A stretch of 64,000 nucleotides of DNA from Akkermansiaceae bacterium (GCA_947491475.1 CANLKN010000001.1:1-64000), one strand, 5' to 3'; counted from the stretch's first letter, positions 43,801-54,301 are shown. The notes: a model not told the origin generated them from the sequence alone. Translations and numbers: made by a program.

Positions 43801-44450
43801 GATTCGGGGATGGTTGGATGCGGTGGTGCGGCAGCGGACATTTGATCAAGCCGATCCCACAGCAGGCGGGGATCGAAGCGCATCGCTGCGAACATGGTAA
43901 GCACGACCACGCCGGCAAATGCAAGCGCTCCCGGCCCGGGCGTGATCGCCATGTAGTTGCCCAGCTGCAGCAAGGAAACCAGGATACCCACCACGAAGAT
44001 GTCGATCATCGACCAGCGGCCGAGCAATTCGGTGAACCAATAGATCCTGCCGAGTGCCGCTGGCGATGGGTGGACCCAGCCGCCGGCCGCCGCGCACAGC
44101 CAGCTGAGCGATGCGATTTTAAGCAACGGAATCAGGATCGATGCGGCGAAAATCACCAGTGCGATCGGATACGCGCCGCTGCGCCAAAAAGTCATCATGC
44201 CGCCGATGATGGTGCTGGGTGTGACCACGCCGATCTCGACCACGGTCATGACCGGCAGGAGGTGGGATGGAATGTAGAGTGCGGCCGCAGCGGCCATCAG
44301 CGCGATGGTGCTCTCGATGCTGTCCGGCTTGCGCAAGTGCAACTGCGTGCCGCAGCGCGGGCAGCGGCCGAGTTCGACCGGTGAGACCTTGCCGCAGGTG
44401 TGGCAGCCGGCGAGTCCGTGGTCCGAGGCTTTGATGATCGGTTGCTTCAT
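43797..44450 (-). CDS. pqiA: PqiA-type membrane protein, second half
   Basis: 217 residues corresponding to the C-terminal half of E. coli PqiA: a zinc-ribbon-like cysteine pair set (CHTCGKVSPVELGRCPRCGTQ) and four membrane helices (STIALMAAAAALYIPSHLLPVMTVV; AYPIALVIFAASILIPLLKI; GRWSMIDIFVVGILVSLLQLG; GALAFAGVVVLTMFAAMRFDPRLLWD). ATG 44450 overlaps the stop of the preceding pqiA half (ATGA). The open frame to 44975 upstream is antisense noise. In E. coli the two halves are one protein. Confidence 0.9.
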   Translation of the reverse strand: MKQPIIKASDHGLAGCHTCGKVSPVELGRCPRCGTQLHLRKPDSIESTIALMAAAAALYIPSHLLPVMTVVEIGVVTPSTIIGGMMTFWRSGAYPIALVIFAASILIPLLKIASLSWLCAAAGGWVHPSPAALGRIYWFTELLGRWSMIDIFVVGILVSLLQLGNYMAITPGPGALAFAGVVVLTMFAAMRFDPRLLWDRLDQMSAAAPPHPTIPES

Positions 44451-45112
44451 GGCTTGGCCACCTCCAGGCGATCCCATAATTCCTCGCGATCGATGCCGGC
44501 CAAGGCCGCCGCCATGCACAACATCACGCCGGCGAAGGCCCAGAAACCGATGCCAAAATGCACGTCTGCCACCTTGACGAGCTTGAGCAGGCTGACCAAC
44601 ACCCCTAACAGGAAAACCTCCACCATGTTCCAGGGTTCGCTGCGATACATCCACTTGGCGGCAAAATTCGCGCCGGGCGCGGCGCGGCCGAAGAGCAGCG
44701 GCAGGCAGACGTAGATCATTCCTCCCGCGAGCATCAGCGGCGTCACCACTGTGAACAGGATGATCGATGCTCCCAGCAACGGCGCGTCTTGATGCATCAG
44801 AGCGGAGGCCGCTCCGGTGAGGGTGAGGTTGCGCCGCATGCTGGCGGCATCCATGATCAGGAATGGAAACGTGTGCACCAGCACCATGAGCAGCAGCGCA
44901 GCCAGCGAGAACGCGGATGCCCGCGTGAGAGATGCCGCCCGGTTCTCGTAGAGCAGCCCGCCGCAGCGGACGCAACGCGCGGATATGCCTTCCTCCACCG
45001 GAGAAAAGCGGTGCAGGGTGTCACAAAAATGGCATGCCGAGAGGCGTGCGTCACCCGGTGGCTTAGGCCATGATAGCATGGCTGTCCAAGTTCTGGAAAA
45101 GCCTTTTTTCAT
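44447..45112 (-). CDS. pqiA: PqiA-type membrane protein, first half
   Basis: 221 residues corresponding to the N-terminal half of PqiA: a cysteine-rich ribbon (CHFCDTLHRF...CVRCGGLLYE) followed by four helices (AFSLAALLLMVLVHTFPFLIMD; GASIILFTVVTPLMLAGGMIYVCLPLLF; WNMVEVFLLGVLVSLLKLVKVADV; FWAFAGVMLCMAAALAGIDREELWDRL). The start may be ATG 45112 or ATG 45079. First gene of the pqiA-pqiA-pqiB-pqiC operon, all four overlapping or nearly touching. A candidate leader structure lies about 150 bases upstream. Confidence 0.88.
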   Translation of the reverse strand: MKKGFSRTWTAMLSWPKPPGDARLSACHFCDTLHRFSPVEEGISARCVRCGGLLYENRAASLTRASAFSLAALLLMVLVHTFPFLIMDAASMRRNLTLTGAASALMHQDAPLLGASIILFTVVTPLMLAGGMIYVCLPLLFGRAAPGANFAAKWMYRSEPWNMVEVFLLGVLVSLLKLVKVADVHFGIGFWAFAGVMLCMAAALAGIDREELWDRLEVAKP

Positions 45113-45257
45113 GAAAGAAGCAAAGCCTCGACTCGCTGTTCATCACCGGATCGGGTCAATTTCATGCGGGCAATCTATGGGCGGAGGCTCCTGTGCGGAA
45201 TGCAAAAAACCGTCAATTCCAAGCAAAGCAGCACAGTGCTGAATTTGTAGAGTGTCT

Positions 45258-45331
45258 AAAAAATGAAGCGGCCCGACCGATCATCCCCCTAGGAAAACCC
45301 AATAACCCGGGGGGCATCTCAGTCGGACCGC
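45258..45331 (-). other. Possible leader hairpin or attenuator upstream of the pqi operon
   Basis: Read on the minus strand, GCGGTCCGAC (from 45331) pairs over ten positions with GTCGGGCCGC (to 45268), with one G-U pair. An inner CCCCC/GGGGG helix is possible, and six T follow within four bases. This resembles a terminator-type structure in the pqi leader. No known riboswitch consensus was recognised. The rest of the gene-free stretch 45113-45461 shows no reading frame or repeat I can support. Confidence 0.35.
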
Positions 45332-45461
45332 CTTGTCTTGCGACGGGCGTAAGCTGCTGCACGATCCCGGATCTGGCAAGAAATTATTTAAGAATTTTTT
45401 GAGATAATTCACCTGCTGGATGGTTCTTGAATGCTGCGACCGGGATGATTGAATAGGCCGC

Positions 45462-45920
45462 GTGAAACATTTTATCCTTTTTCTGGTGGCTATGCTCCTC
45501 ATTGCCTGCGCGGGTCCGCCGGAAACGTTGGTGGTCAAACAATACCTGCTGCGCGATCAGAAGCAGGAGAGCAGCGATGATCCGATGGTGCGCATGGAAA
45601 AGTCCCGCCGCCTGCACGGGGCGGTCAGCATGGAGGAACGCAGACAACGGCTTGGACAGTATTACTCGATCAAATGGCAAGATCCCGAGGGTGCCGGCTC
45701 CGGGCCGGTGGAAGTGATCTTCGAATACCAGCAGGGAGCCACCGCCAGCCGCATCAAACGCATGACCAAGACGTTCCCCGCATCCGCTGCCGGGGGCACG
45801 GCGGACTTCGCGGTGATCGGCGATGATTATTTCAAAGGTGGCAAGGTGTTGGCATGGCGGGCGAGTGTGAAACGAGGTGGCCGCGAACTGGCAAGCCGCC
45901 AGTCTTACCTCTGGCGTTAG
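45462..45920 (+). CDS. Small lipoprotein of unknown function
   Basis: A 152-residue protein with a lipoprotein signal (MKHFILFLVAMLLIAC, lipobox LIAC) and a GTG start. The mature part begins AGPPETLVVKQYLLRDQ and continues with mixed alpha/beta sequence (YYSIKWQDPEGAGSGPVEVIFEYQQGATASRIKRM) ending GGRELASRQSYLWR. No family recognised. The sequence looks like that of other small verrucomicrobial lipoproteins, but that is an impression only. A gap of 81 bases separates it from the STAS gene. Confidence 0.75.
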   Translation: MKHFILFLVAMLLIACAGPPETLVVKQYLLRDQKQESSDDPMVRMEKSRRLHGAVSMEERRQRLGQYYSIKWQDPEGAGSGPVEVIFEYQQGATASRIKRMTKTFPASAAGGTADFAVIGDDYFKGGKVLAWRASVKRGGRELASRQSYLWR

Positions 45921-46001
45921 ATTTACGAGATGGGCGGTTGACCTCGGACGCCTCTGATTTTATCTTCCATCGAGTCGGACGTTTGAACTTTTGCCATTTC
46001 T

Positions 46002-46559
46002 GTGACTGCGGATAGCCCTATTTCACTTGGTGTCTTCGATGGATTCAGTTGGATCCGTCTTGAAGGGAAGGGTTCGTTTGTGAACAGCCCGGTGCTCAAG
46101 GCGTTGGGAGAAGAGCGCATCGCCGCCGGCGAAACCTGTTTGGTGGTGGACCTTGAGGCCTGCACCGGCATGGATTCCACCTTCATGGGCAGCTTGGCCG
46201 GCATGGCTACCCGGCTCGCCTCAAGTGATGGCGGTTCGTTGCATATTGCCCGCCCCGGCGAGCGCAACCGCCGCTCGCTCGAAGATCTGGGCCTCGATTT
46301 CCTGATGCGGATCGATCCGCCCGACGCCTCATGGCAGGGTAGGGTGGACGCCATCCGAAATAACCTGGTGGCTCCGCGCGCGCCCGGGGTGCCAGGTCGG
46401 TTTGAACGCACTCGCCATGTGCTCGAAGCCCACCAGACACTGGCCGGCATCAACGACAAGAACGCCCGCAGCTTTTCCGGAGTGGTCTCATTGCTGGAAG
46501 GAGAGATGGCGGAAAAATCGGCAAAACAGACGCTGGCGGAACCCGGCGCGAAAGGTTAG
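46002..46559 (+). CDS. STAS-domain protein (anti-sigma-factor antagonist type)
   Basis: A 185-residue protein with a STAS fold (residues about 7-105): GFSWIRLEGKGSFVNSPVLKALGEE, then TCLVVDLEACTGMDSTFMGSLAGMATRL, where the serine after Asp is the usual phosphorylation site. It uses a GTG start. The C-terminal 80 residues are helical and not typical of SpoIIAA. The SpoIIE-type phosphatase gene follows 26 bases later, so the two likely form a partner-switching pair in which the phosphatase reactivates the STAS protein. A matching kinase is not in the window. Confidence 0.88.
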   Translation: MTADSPISLGVFDGFSWIRLEGKGSFVNSPVLKALGEERIAAGETCLVVDLEACTGMDSTFMGSLAGMATRLASSDGGSLHIARPGERNRRSLEDLGLDFLMRIDPPDASWQGRVDAIRNNLVAPRAPGVPGRFERTRHVLEAHQTLAGINDKNARSFSGVVSLLEGEMAEKSAKQTLAEPGAKG

Positions 46560-46585
46560 GACTTTTCTCCAAGCCCGAAGCGGAA

Positions 46586-48049
46586 ATGTTGTTGCCCATC
46601 CAAATGCCGGATCCTGCGATCATCGCGCTCGGCTTGATTATAGTCATTTCGCTGGGGCTGCTGCTTGCATTGCAAAACCAGCGTCGGCGCAACCGTGAGA
46701 TCCGCCGCCGCTTCCGCGAAATGGAGGAAGAGGAGCAGCGGATGTTCACCTTCCTTCACGATCTCGGGCTGGCCATCGAGAACGAACCCTCGCCCACCAT
46801 GCTCTCCCGCATCATCGTCGATGGCATCGACAAAGTGGTCAACGCCCGCGGTGGTGCCATCTATCTTCTGGGTGCGGACAATTCCTTCCTGTTGCCATCC
46901 TACATTTCGGAAGACTGCCCACCACTCATCGGCATTCCCGTGGAGGTGCGCAAAAAAGCCGAGCGCGATCCGCGTGCACTCGAAAGCCATCTGCGGCTTT
47001 CGCGAGTCACCGTGGACGAGGGAATTCTCGGCTATTGCCTTGCCGTGGGCGAACCGATCCATGTGCGGGACGTAAAAAGCCACCCGTCGTTCAGGGATGC
47101 ATTCACCCGCTACACCGACGACGTCTCGGCGCTGCTTTCGCCGTTGTGCCATGCTGGCAGGGATCTCGGCGTGCTGGTGGTGGCCAGACGTCATCAGGAT
47201 GGATTTTTCTCGCAGAACGACCTGGCGGTATTCCGTTCGGCCGCCGAGCAATCCTCGTTTGCCATCGGCAACGCCCGTATCTATCGCGAGGCGCATGAAA
47301 AGCGAGCTATGGAAGGCGAGCTCCAGAATGCCCGCGAGGTGCAGCGCATCCTGCTGCCTCAGCAGGACCCGGTGGTCCCGGGTTTCCGCATCAGCGGCAC
47401 CAACGTGCCGGCCCGCATCATCAGCGGTGATTATTACGATTACCTGGAGTTGGGAGAGGGGAAATTCGGCATCGTCATCGCCGATGTTTCAGGCAAGGGC
47501 CTGCCAGCTGGATTGCTCATGGCCATGTGTCGCAGCGCGCTGCGTTCGGTGGCCCCCGGCCGCACCTCGCCTTCCGAGGTGCTTGCCGCCGTGAACCGCC
47601 AGCTTTTCCCGGATATCCGCGAGGACATGTTCATCAGCATGGCATACGCCATTCTCGATCCGGGCAGCGGTCGCCTGACCATCGCGCGTGCAGGCCACGA
47701 TCCGGCGCTGCTTTTTCGCCGGGATTCGGGAAACGTGGAACTCCTGCGCTCGCCCGGCCTCGCCCTTGGGGTGGATGGCGGTGCCGTTTTCGAGCGCGTC
47801 ACCAAGGACCAGGAAATCGAGCTGCATCCCGGTGATTGCGTCTTGTTTCACACCGATGGCGTGCGTGAGGCGGTGGATTCCCGGGACGAGGAGTTCGGCA
47901 TGGAGCGAATGTGCGAGGTTTTCCGCATGGCGGCCCCGCTTGGCTCCGAGGCCGTGCTTTCACACATGCAGGATGAACTCCGCCAATTCACCGGGAACGG
48001 CACCCAAATGGACGACATCACTCTTGTCTCCATCGAAAAGAAAAGATAG
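46586..48049 (+). CDS. GAF-SpoIIE (PP2C-type) serine phosphatase, membrane-bound
   Basis: A 487-residue signalling phosphatase. One N-terminal membrane helix (IIALGLIIVISLGLLLALQ) is followed by a coiled segment (RRRNREIRRRFREMEEEEQR) and a GAF domain (about residues 55-225). The SpoIIE phosphatase domain shows MEGELQNAREVQRILLPQ, the metal-site ISGDYYDYLEL, VIADVSGKGLPAGLLMAM, HTDGVREAVDSR and MDDITLVSIEKK. All metal-ligand aspartates appear present. It probably dephosphorylates the STAS protein encoded just upstream in response to a signal sensed by GAF. Confidence 0.93.
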   Translation: MLLPIQMPDPAIIALGLIIVISLGLLLALQNQRRRNREIRRRFREMEEEEQRMFTFLHDLGLAIENEPSPTMLSRIIVDGIDKVVNARGGAIYLLGADNSFLLPSYISEDCPPLIGIPVEVRKKAERDPRALESHLRLSRVTVDEGILGYCLAVGEPIHVRDVKSHPSFRDAFTRYTDDVSALLSPLCHAGRDLGVLVVARRHQDGFFSQNDLAVFRSAAEQSSFAIGNARIYREAHEKRAMEGELQNAREVQRILLPQQDPVVPGFRISGTNVPARIISGDYYDYLELGEGKFGIVIADVSGKGLPAGLLMAMCRSALRSVAPGRTSPSEVLAAVNRQLFPDIREDMFISMAYAILDPGSGRLTIARAGHDPALLFRRDSGNVELLRSPGLALGVDGGAVFERVTKDQEIELHPGDCVLFHTDGVREAVDSRDEEFGMERMCEVFRMAAPLGSEAVLSHMQDELRQFTGNGTQMDDITLVSIEKKR

Positions 48050-48057
48050 CTGCCCAT

Positions 48058-48240
48058 ATGAATATCCTTGTCACCGGCGGGGCAGGCTTTAACGGCTCCA
48101 ATCTCGTTCACTATCTGCTCACCGAAGCTGCCGCTGTGACCTTGGTGCACACATCGCCAAGGTCGTCACCCTCGACAAGCTGATATACGCAGGAAACCGC
48201 TCCAGCCTCGCCGATCCCGATTCGGATCAAAGAGATGATC
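48058..48240 (+). pseudogene. rmlB: N-terminal remnant of dTDP-glucose 4,6-dehydratase
   Basis: The first codons encode MNILVTGGAGFNGSNLVHYLL, the NAD-binding start of RmlB-type dehydratases. After about 25 codons the frame shifts: the original frame ends at TGA 48181, while another frame continues with VVTLDKLIYAGNRSSLADP, the expected next part of RmlB. The homology stops near 48230, where the SGNH gene on the other strand ends. It is therefore a truncated, frameshifted remnant. Confidence 0.85.
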
Positions 48241-48934
48241 TTTGCAGAAACAAGGTTTCAAAGAACACCTTGGCTGTTAGATCATCGCCAACGGCGGTGG
48301 CATGGCTGCCGTCCGGCATGAACAGGCGCGCGCCGCGACCGGCGGAGACCTCGCTCTCCCATGCATCGCCGACTGGCACCACGGTGAGACCACCAGCGGC
48401 TTGGGCAGCGACGCGGTATCCTTCCCGCAAACGATGGTTCATCGCGTGAAAGTCATCATTACCCGGATAAAACTCGTCGCCATCGCGGCGCCCCCATGTC
48501 TGATAGAGCACGGGAACCGCTCCGACGGCGCGCGCTTCATCTGCCAGCTTGCTGACGTTGGGAAACATCGCATGGATCCGCTTGATGGCCTGTGAGGGAA
48601 TGCGGCTTTGTTCCTGAATCACCACCACATCCCAGTTGCCCTCGCGGATTTTGCGCAGCGTTTCCTCATTTTGCACATGCTGTTCCAGCGACCATCCGCT
48701 GTTTGTGATCTGGCTGACACGGACATCCTTGCCATTTCGCGCAGCGATCCGACGGAGTTTTTTGGGAATCTCGAAACTATAACTATTGCCGATGAACAAG
48801 ACCGAGGACGGCGGCGCTTTCCCACCGCTGCGGGATGCCATCTCCTGACGGGCCGACTTGCGGCCAGCCGCACAGCTCGCGAGGAAAAGCACCGCCGCGA
48901 TGGCTAACAGAATCTGGGTAAATGAGAGGTTCAA
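48227..48934 (-). CDS. SGNH-hydrolase-like lipoprotein (DUF4886 type)
   Basis: A 235-residue lipoprotein: signal MNLSFTQILLAIAAVLFLASC with lipobox LASC. The mature domain has SGNH-like blocks: SSVLFIGNSYSFEIPKKL (block I with Gly-Asn-Ser), DVVVIQEQSRIP, and MPDGSHATAVGDDLTA with the Ser-His of block V. The start is TTG 48934, overlapping the XerD stop (TTGA); the open frame further upstream is antisense-like. It is probably an esterase or a sugar-active enzyme on the membrane; the substrate is unknown. Its 3' end runs into the rmlB remnant. Confidence 0.8.
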   Translation of the reverse strand: MNLSFTQILLAIAAVLFLASCAAGRKSARQEMASRSGGKAPPSSVLFIGNSYSFEIPKKLRRIAARNGKDVRVSQITNSGWSLEQHVQNEETLRKIREGNWDVVVIQEQSRIPSQAIKRIHAMFPNVSKLADEARAVGAVPVLYQTWGRRDGDEFYPGNDDFHAMNHRLREGYRVAAQAAGGLTVVPVGDAWESEVSAGRGARLFMPDGSHATAVGDDLTAKVFFETLFLQRSSL

Positions 48935-49821
48935 GCGCGTGGGTGGGCTGAGTCGTAGGCTTGCTTGAGGCGTTCCTTGGTGACGTGGGTGTAGATCTGG
49001 GTGGTCGAGAGCGAGGCGTGGCCGAGCAGCGCCTGCACGCTGCGCAGGTCCGCCCCGGCATCCAGCAGGTGGGTGGCAAAGCTGTGCCGCAGCTTGTGCG
49101 GGCTGATGGCAAACGGGATGCCGCTGTGTTTCAAGTATTTCCTCAACAGCAAATCCACCGCCTGCTGGGTGATGCGAGTGCCGCGCTTGCTCAGGAACAA
49201 GGCTCCGGAGGTGACGGCCGCTTCCTGCCGGTAGCGCTGGATGGCGCTCACCGCCGGTCCGCCCACCGGAACAATGCGCTCCTTGGCGCCCTTGCCGCGC
49301 ACTTTCACCGTATCGCCGATGAAATCCACGTCCTTCACATCCAGCGCCAGCAATTCGGAAATCCGCAGCCCGCAGGAGTAAAACAATTCGAGAATCGCCA
49401 CATCGCGCAGTGGCAGCCATGGCGGCGATTTCTTGTCCACCGGCAGACGCAGCGGCATTCCCAGCAGTTCGTCAATTTGCGCGATGCTCAGGACCACCGG
49501 CAGGCCGCGCTCGGGTTTCGGCAACTGGACTTCCGCCACCGGGCTGCGGCCCATGCCGCGGCGCAGGACGAGGAATTTGTAAAACGAGCGAAGCGCCGCG
49601 AAGCGCAGCCTGATGGTCGCCCGCTTGAGCCCTTGTTTCATCAGCGCGAAAAGGTAATCGCGGAAATCATCGGCCGTTTCATTGCGCCAACCCGCGAAGG
49701 AATCGCCGCGCCAGTTGCAGTAGGCGGCCAGCGCGTCGCGGTAATTCACCAGCGTCCGGGGCGAGGCACTCCGCTCGGTGTCCATGAAATCAAAAAACGC
49801 GCTCTCGTCCGCATCCGTCAT
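48931..49821 (-). CDS. xerD: Tyrosine recombinase XerD
   Basis: A site-specific recombinase that resolves chromosome dimers with a Xer partner. The N-terminal SAM-like domain (about 1-95) is followed by the catalytic domain with the R-H-R-Y set: Arg in YSCGLRISELLAL, His and Arg in SPHKLRHSFATHLLDAG, His in LLGHASLSTTQ, and the nucleophile Tyr in TQIYTHVT. 296 residues matches XerC/D. The call XerD rather than XerC is by general resemblance; no dif site was looked for systematically. Translationally coupled to the SGNH gene downstream. Confidence 0.9.
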   Translation of the reverse strand: MTDADESAFFDFMDTERSASPRTLVNYRDALAAYCNWRGDSFAGWRNETADDFRDYLFALMKQGLKRATIRLRFAALRSFYKFLVLRRGMGRSPVAEVQLPKPERGLPVVLSIAQIDELLGMPLRLPVDKKSPPWLPLRDVAILELFYSCGLRISELLALDVKDVDFIGDTVKVRGKGAKERIVPVGGPAVSAIQRYRQEAAVTSGALFLSKRGTRITQQAVDLLLRKYLKHSGIPFAISPHKLRHSFATHLLDAGADLRSVQALLGHASLSTTQIYTHVTKERLKQAYDSAHPRA

Positions 49822-49933
49822 TGTGCGACCAACCTATGGTTCTGGCCATAAGTCTCCAAGGGAAATTGTGACCTGTCTCACCGGATAATTCGTGATTGTT
49901 CTCCGCTCCGATGCCATGTTTGCTTTGCTCGGC

Positions 49934-51538
49934 ATGAAATCATTGAAACTTGTCCTCCTCCCCTTGGTTGCCCTTCTGCTTGCCTCCTGCTACGAGACCA
50001 AACAGGAAATCACGCTCAACCCGGATGGCACCGGCAAGATGCGTCTCGAAAGCAGCTTCCAGAACGTCAACATTGGCAATCAGGACGCCAGTCCCGAGGA
50101 GGCCCTGCAGGCCGCGGTTGGCAGGATCGTCAACGACTCCAAGGGCGTGGATGTCTGGGATGACGTGTCCTTCAAACAACTCGACGATGGCAGGATTCAT
50201 TTCGCCGGAACCGCTTATTTCAAGAAAATCGAGGCGGTGGAGATCCCTAATCTGGGCATGTTCGACTTCAAGTGAACTCATGACTCCGCGGGCAAGGGCA
50301 ATCTCTCCCTGACCATGAAAAAGTCCGACAATCCCGAAGAAAAGGAAAAGAAACAGCAGCCAACATTGACCGCTGATGAAAAGGCCAAAAAAATCAAGGA
50401 GGAGCGTGCCAAATTCCAACAGACCAAGCCGATGATGTCGGCGATGCTCGGCGGCCTCAGGCAGACCGTGGATTTCCGCCTTCCGGGCAACATTGTGGCG
50501 AGTTCCAATTTCAAACGCAGTCCGCTGGGAACGCTCGGTCTCATCTTCGAGGGCGGCAAGATGATCGAGGCGATCGACAAACTCATGGCCGATGACGAGT
50601 GGCTCGGCAAAAACGGATTCGACCCGCAGAGCGCCCCGGAGATGGATGATGAATTCTGCGGTCTGATCTTCGGAGAGAAGGCTCCGGTTTCGGCATCTGT
50701 CACTGGCGCGAACCAGCCTTTGTTCGACTACGCGGTTGAAACCACCGCCGCCCGCAAAGGCACGGAGGCGCTTCAGAAAAAACTCGGCCTTGTGTCCATC
50801 GCAGCGCCGGCCCAGGGCGGCCAGATCAAGTCCATCAAGGTCGTCGGCGCACGCATCGCCCGCGAGATGGACAAGAAACTCGACCTCCGCCCCTTCCATC
50901 AGGAGGCGGGCTACACGCTTGCCGTGTTTGTCGAGTTTCCCGGCAGCATCCTCGACATCACCGACAAGAGCGTGATCGAAAGCGCCTTAGCCGGTGACGG
51001 CAGCAGCCTCATCAAGGGCAATCGCGATTGGGACCGTCGCCTGGGTTTTCCGAAACTCTCGGCCGACCAGGCATCGGCGATTTTCGATGTGGAATTGAAA
51101 ATGCCGCCGCCCGGCGTGCAGGGCATCAAGGAGATTTCCGGCCTGCTTCAATACCGAGTGTCCATGGCGACCAAGGAAACGGACCTCGGCCAGATGGAAC
51201 TCAAGACCGGTTCCAAATCCGGCGAACTCGGTGCCAGCATCGAGGCAATCAAGGATGGCTGGAAAGACGGCACCAAGGAACTCGAACTCAAGCTCAAGCT
51301 GAAACCCACCGATCTCAAAGCCGTGCATCTCGTCGAGAACGGCGTCAGAAGCGAACTCAAGAGAAGCGGCTACAGCGGAAGCGACAATACCACTGTGTTC
51401 ACCTTCCAGATCGATGGAGAACTGCCGGAAAAGGCCTCCTTGATCGTCGAAACCTACGATAAGATCCAGACCTTCGACGCACCCTTCACCCTCGAAAACC
51501 TCTCGTTGCTCGGTGAACCCATCGGGCCGGGCGCTTGA
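49934..51538 (+). pseudogene. Lipoprotein gene interrupted by one in-frame TGA
   Basis: A frame starting at ATG 49934 (MKSLKLVLLPLVALLLASC, clear lipobox) reads 113 codons to TGA at 50273-50275. It then continues in exactly the same frame without a further stop to 51538 (another 421 codons). The sequence across the stop (FDFK, stop, THDSAGKGNLSLTMKK) reads as one domain, so a Trp codon TGG changed to TGA is likely. An ATG at 50315 could restart translation but lacks a signal peptide. The mature protein would be about 515 residues, of no family I recognise. Mutation, sequence error and read-through are all possible. Confidence 0.8.
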
Positions 51539-51604
51539 AACGCCGACCTTGCAAATGAGAGATTGCATCCTCTCTCCATGTAACAATCATTCCGCTCGCA
51601 CACA

Positions 51605-52468
51605 ATGAAACGCCGCTCACTTCTCACCATGATCCCCGCCGCCTCCGCCTTGCTCGCACTTCGCTCCAAGGGTGCTCCCATTCCCCAGGCAGCCCTCACG
51701 ACCGCTGGCTTCGGCATTTCCATTCAGTGTTGGTCCTTCAGGGAATTTTCCTTGTTCCAGGCTATTGAAATGGCCGCCGTCGCGGGTGCGGGAGGTGTGG
51801 AAGTTTTTCCCGGCCAGAAACTCGGCGGCGATCATGGCGATGCGATATTCGGCCCGGATCTGCCGGATGAAAAAATCCAGGCTGTGATCGAACATCTTAA
51901 AAAGCACAATCTTGTCGCCTACAACTTCGGTGTCACCCCGATCTCCAAAGACGAAAAAGAAGCCCGCAAGATTTTCGAGTTGGCTAAAAAGACGGGGCTC
52001 TACGGCGTCAGCACTGAGAGCATCGAGGCCATCGATACAATCGAAAAACTCGCCGGGGAATATGACATCAAGGTCTGCTTCCACAATCATCCCAAAAAAC
52101 CGATGTATGACATGTGGAACCCTGATTTCGTTTATGACGCCGTCAAGGACCGCCATGCAAACGTCGGCTTCTGCGCCGACATCGGCCACTGGGCTACCTC
52201 AGGGCTCGATCCGCTCGAAGTGATCAAAAAAATCGCGCCTCGCGTGCATGCCTTCCACATGAAGGACCGCGAATCGATCGAGAAATGGTCGCACGACCGC
52301 CCCTTCGGCACGGGTGTGATCGACAACATTGCGATTCTTGATGAAGTCCGCAAACACGGCTTTGCCGGCAACGTCTCAATCGAATACGAGCACAACTGGA
52401 AAACCAGCCTTCCTGAAATCGCCCAGTGCGTCGGTTATCTGCGCGCTTATTCGCGGATCAAAGCCTGA
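51605..52468 (+). CDS. Sugar phosphate isomerase/epimerase-like TIM-barrel protein, exported
   Basis: A 287-residue protein of the xylose-isomerase-like (AP endonuclease 2) superfamily. A Tat-like leader (MKRRSLLTMIPAASALLAL) suggests export. The barrel shows the metal ligands in order: EVFPGQ (Glu), YGVSTES, VCFHNHPKKP (His), VGFCADIGHW (Asp, His), VHAFHMKD (His) and VSIEYEHN (Glu). The exact sugar is unknown; secreted members are common in Planctomycetes and Verrucomicrobia. It stands alone, convergent with gnd. The 169-base gap downstream holds a fragment resembling the arm of the 4104 repeat. Confidence 0.88.
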   Translation: MKRRSLLTMIPAASALLALRSKGAPIPQAALTTAGFGISIQCWSFREFSLFQAIEMAAVAGAGGVEVFPGQKLGGDHGDAIFGPDLPDEKIQAVIEHLKKHNLVAYNFGVTPISKDEKEARKIFELAKKTGLYGVSTESIEAIDTIEKLAGEYDIKVCFHNHPKKPMYDMWNPDFVYDAVKDRHANVGFCADIGHWATSGLDPLEVIKKIAPRVHAFHMKDRESIEKWSHDRPFGTGVIDNIAILDEVRKHGFAGNVSIEYEHNWKTSLPEIAQCVGYLRAYSRIKA

Positions 52469-52637
52469 GCTTGCGGCTTTGTAATGCGACATCGCCCATG
52501 CGAGACGTCCGTATCAGCTGTCACCAGGAAATCGACGGCAAGACAAGTGGCGCGGGCGCATCTCCAGCCGCCCGGCTTCGTATTTTCATGGACTCCAGAC
52601 TGGCACGGTTTGCGCCTCTCTAGCTCATGGATACGGT

Positions 52638-54140
<1,503 letters not shown>

Positions 54141-54182
54141 GATGTTACTGGGGTGTGCGTTCGGGATTTGGAAAAAAAGAGT

Positions 54183-54284
54183 TAACCACGAAATGCACGA
54201 AAGACACTAAAGGTTGGATAAGTGAAGCATGCCTCATCGACCGAAGGTCATCTCATTCCGTGAAATTCGTGTCTTTCGTGGTTT
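54183..54284. repeat. CACGAA-rich inverted-repeat element, copy 1
   Basis: AACCACGAAATGCACGAAAG at the left and TGTCTTTCGTGGTTT at the right form an imperfect inverted repeat around about 50 bases. Within each arm CACGAA words repeat at 8-9 base spacing. A related element lies at 63223-63353. Confidence 0.75.
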
Positions 54285-54301
54285 CAATCTTGAGTTTTGA
54301 A

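Noticed and set aside
44451-44975. N-terminal extension of the second pqiA gene
   Set aside because: It is out of frame with, and overlaps, the clear first pqiA gene; the real start is ATG 44450 with an ATGA overlap.
45113-45461. A known riboswitch in the pqi leader
   Set aside because: The segment matches none of the consensus sequences I know (TPP, cobalamin, c-di-GMP, fluoride, ZTP, SAM/SAH), so only the structure is reported.
48935-49420. Upstream part of the long frame containing the SGNH lipoprotein
   Set aside because: It lies in an alternative frame of xerD. The lipoprotein signal begins at TTG 48934.
50273-50275. TGA 50273 as a selenocysteine codon
   Set aside because: No SECIS-like hairpin was recognised directly after it, the protein is no known selenoprotein, and two other genes are broken by TAA and TAG. 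Nonsense mutation or error is simpler.
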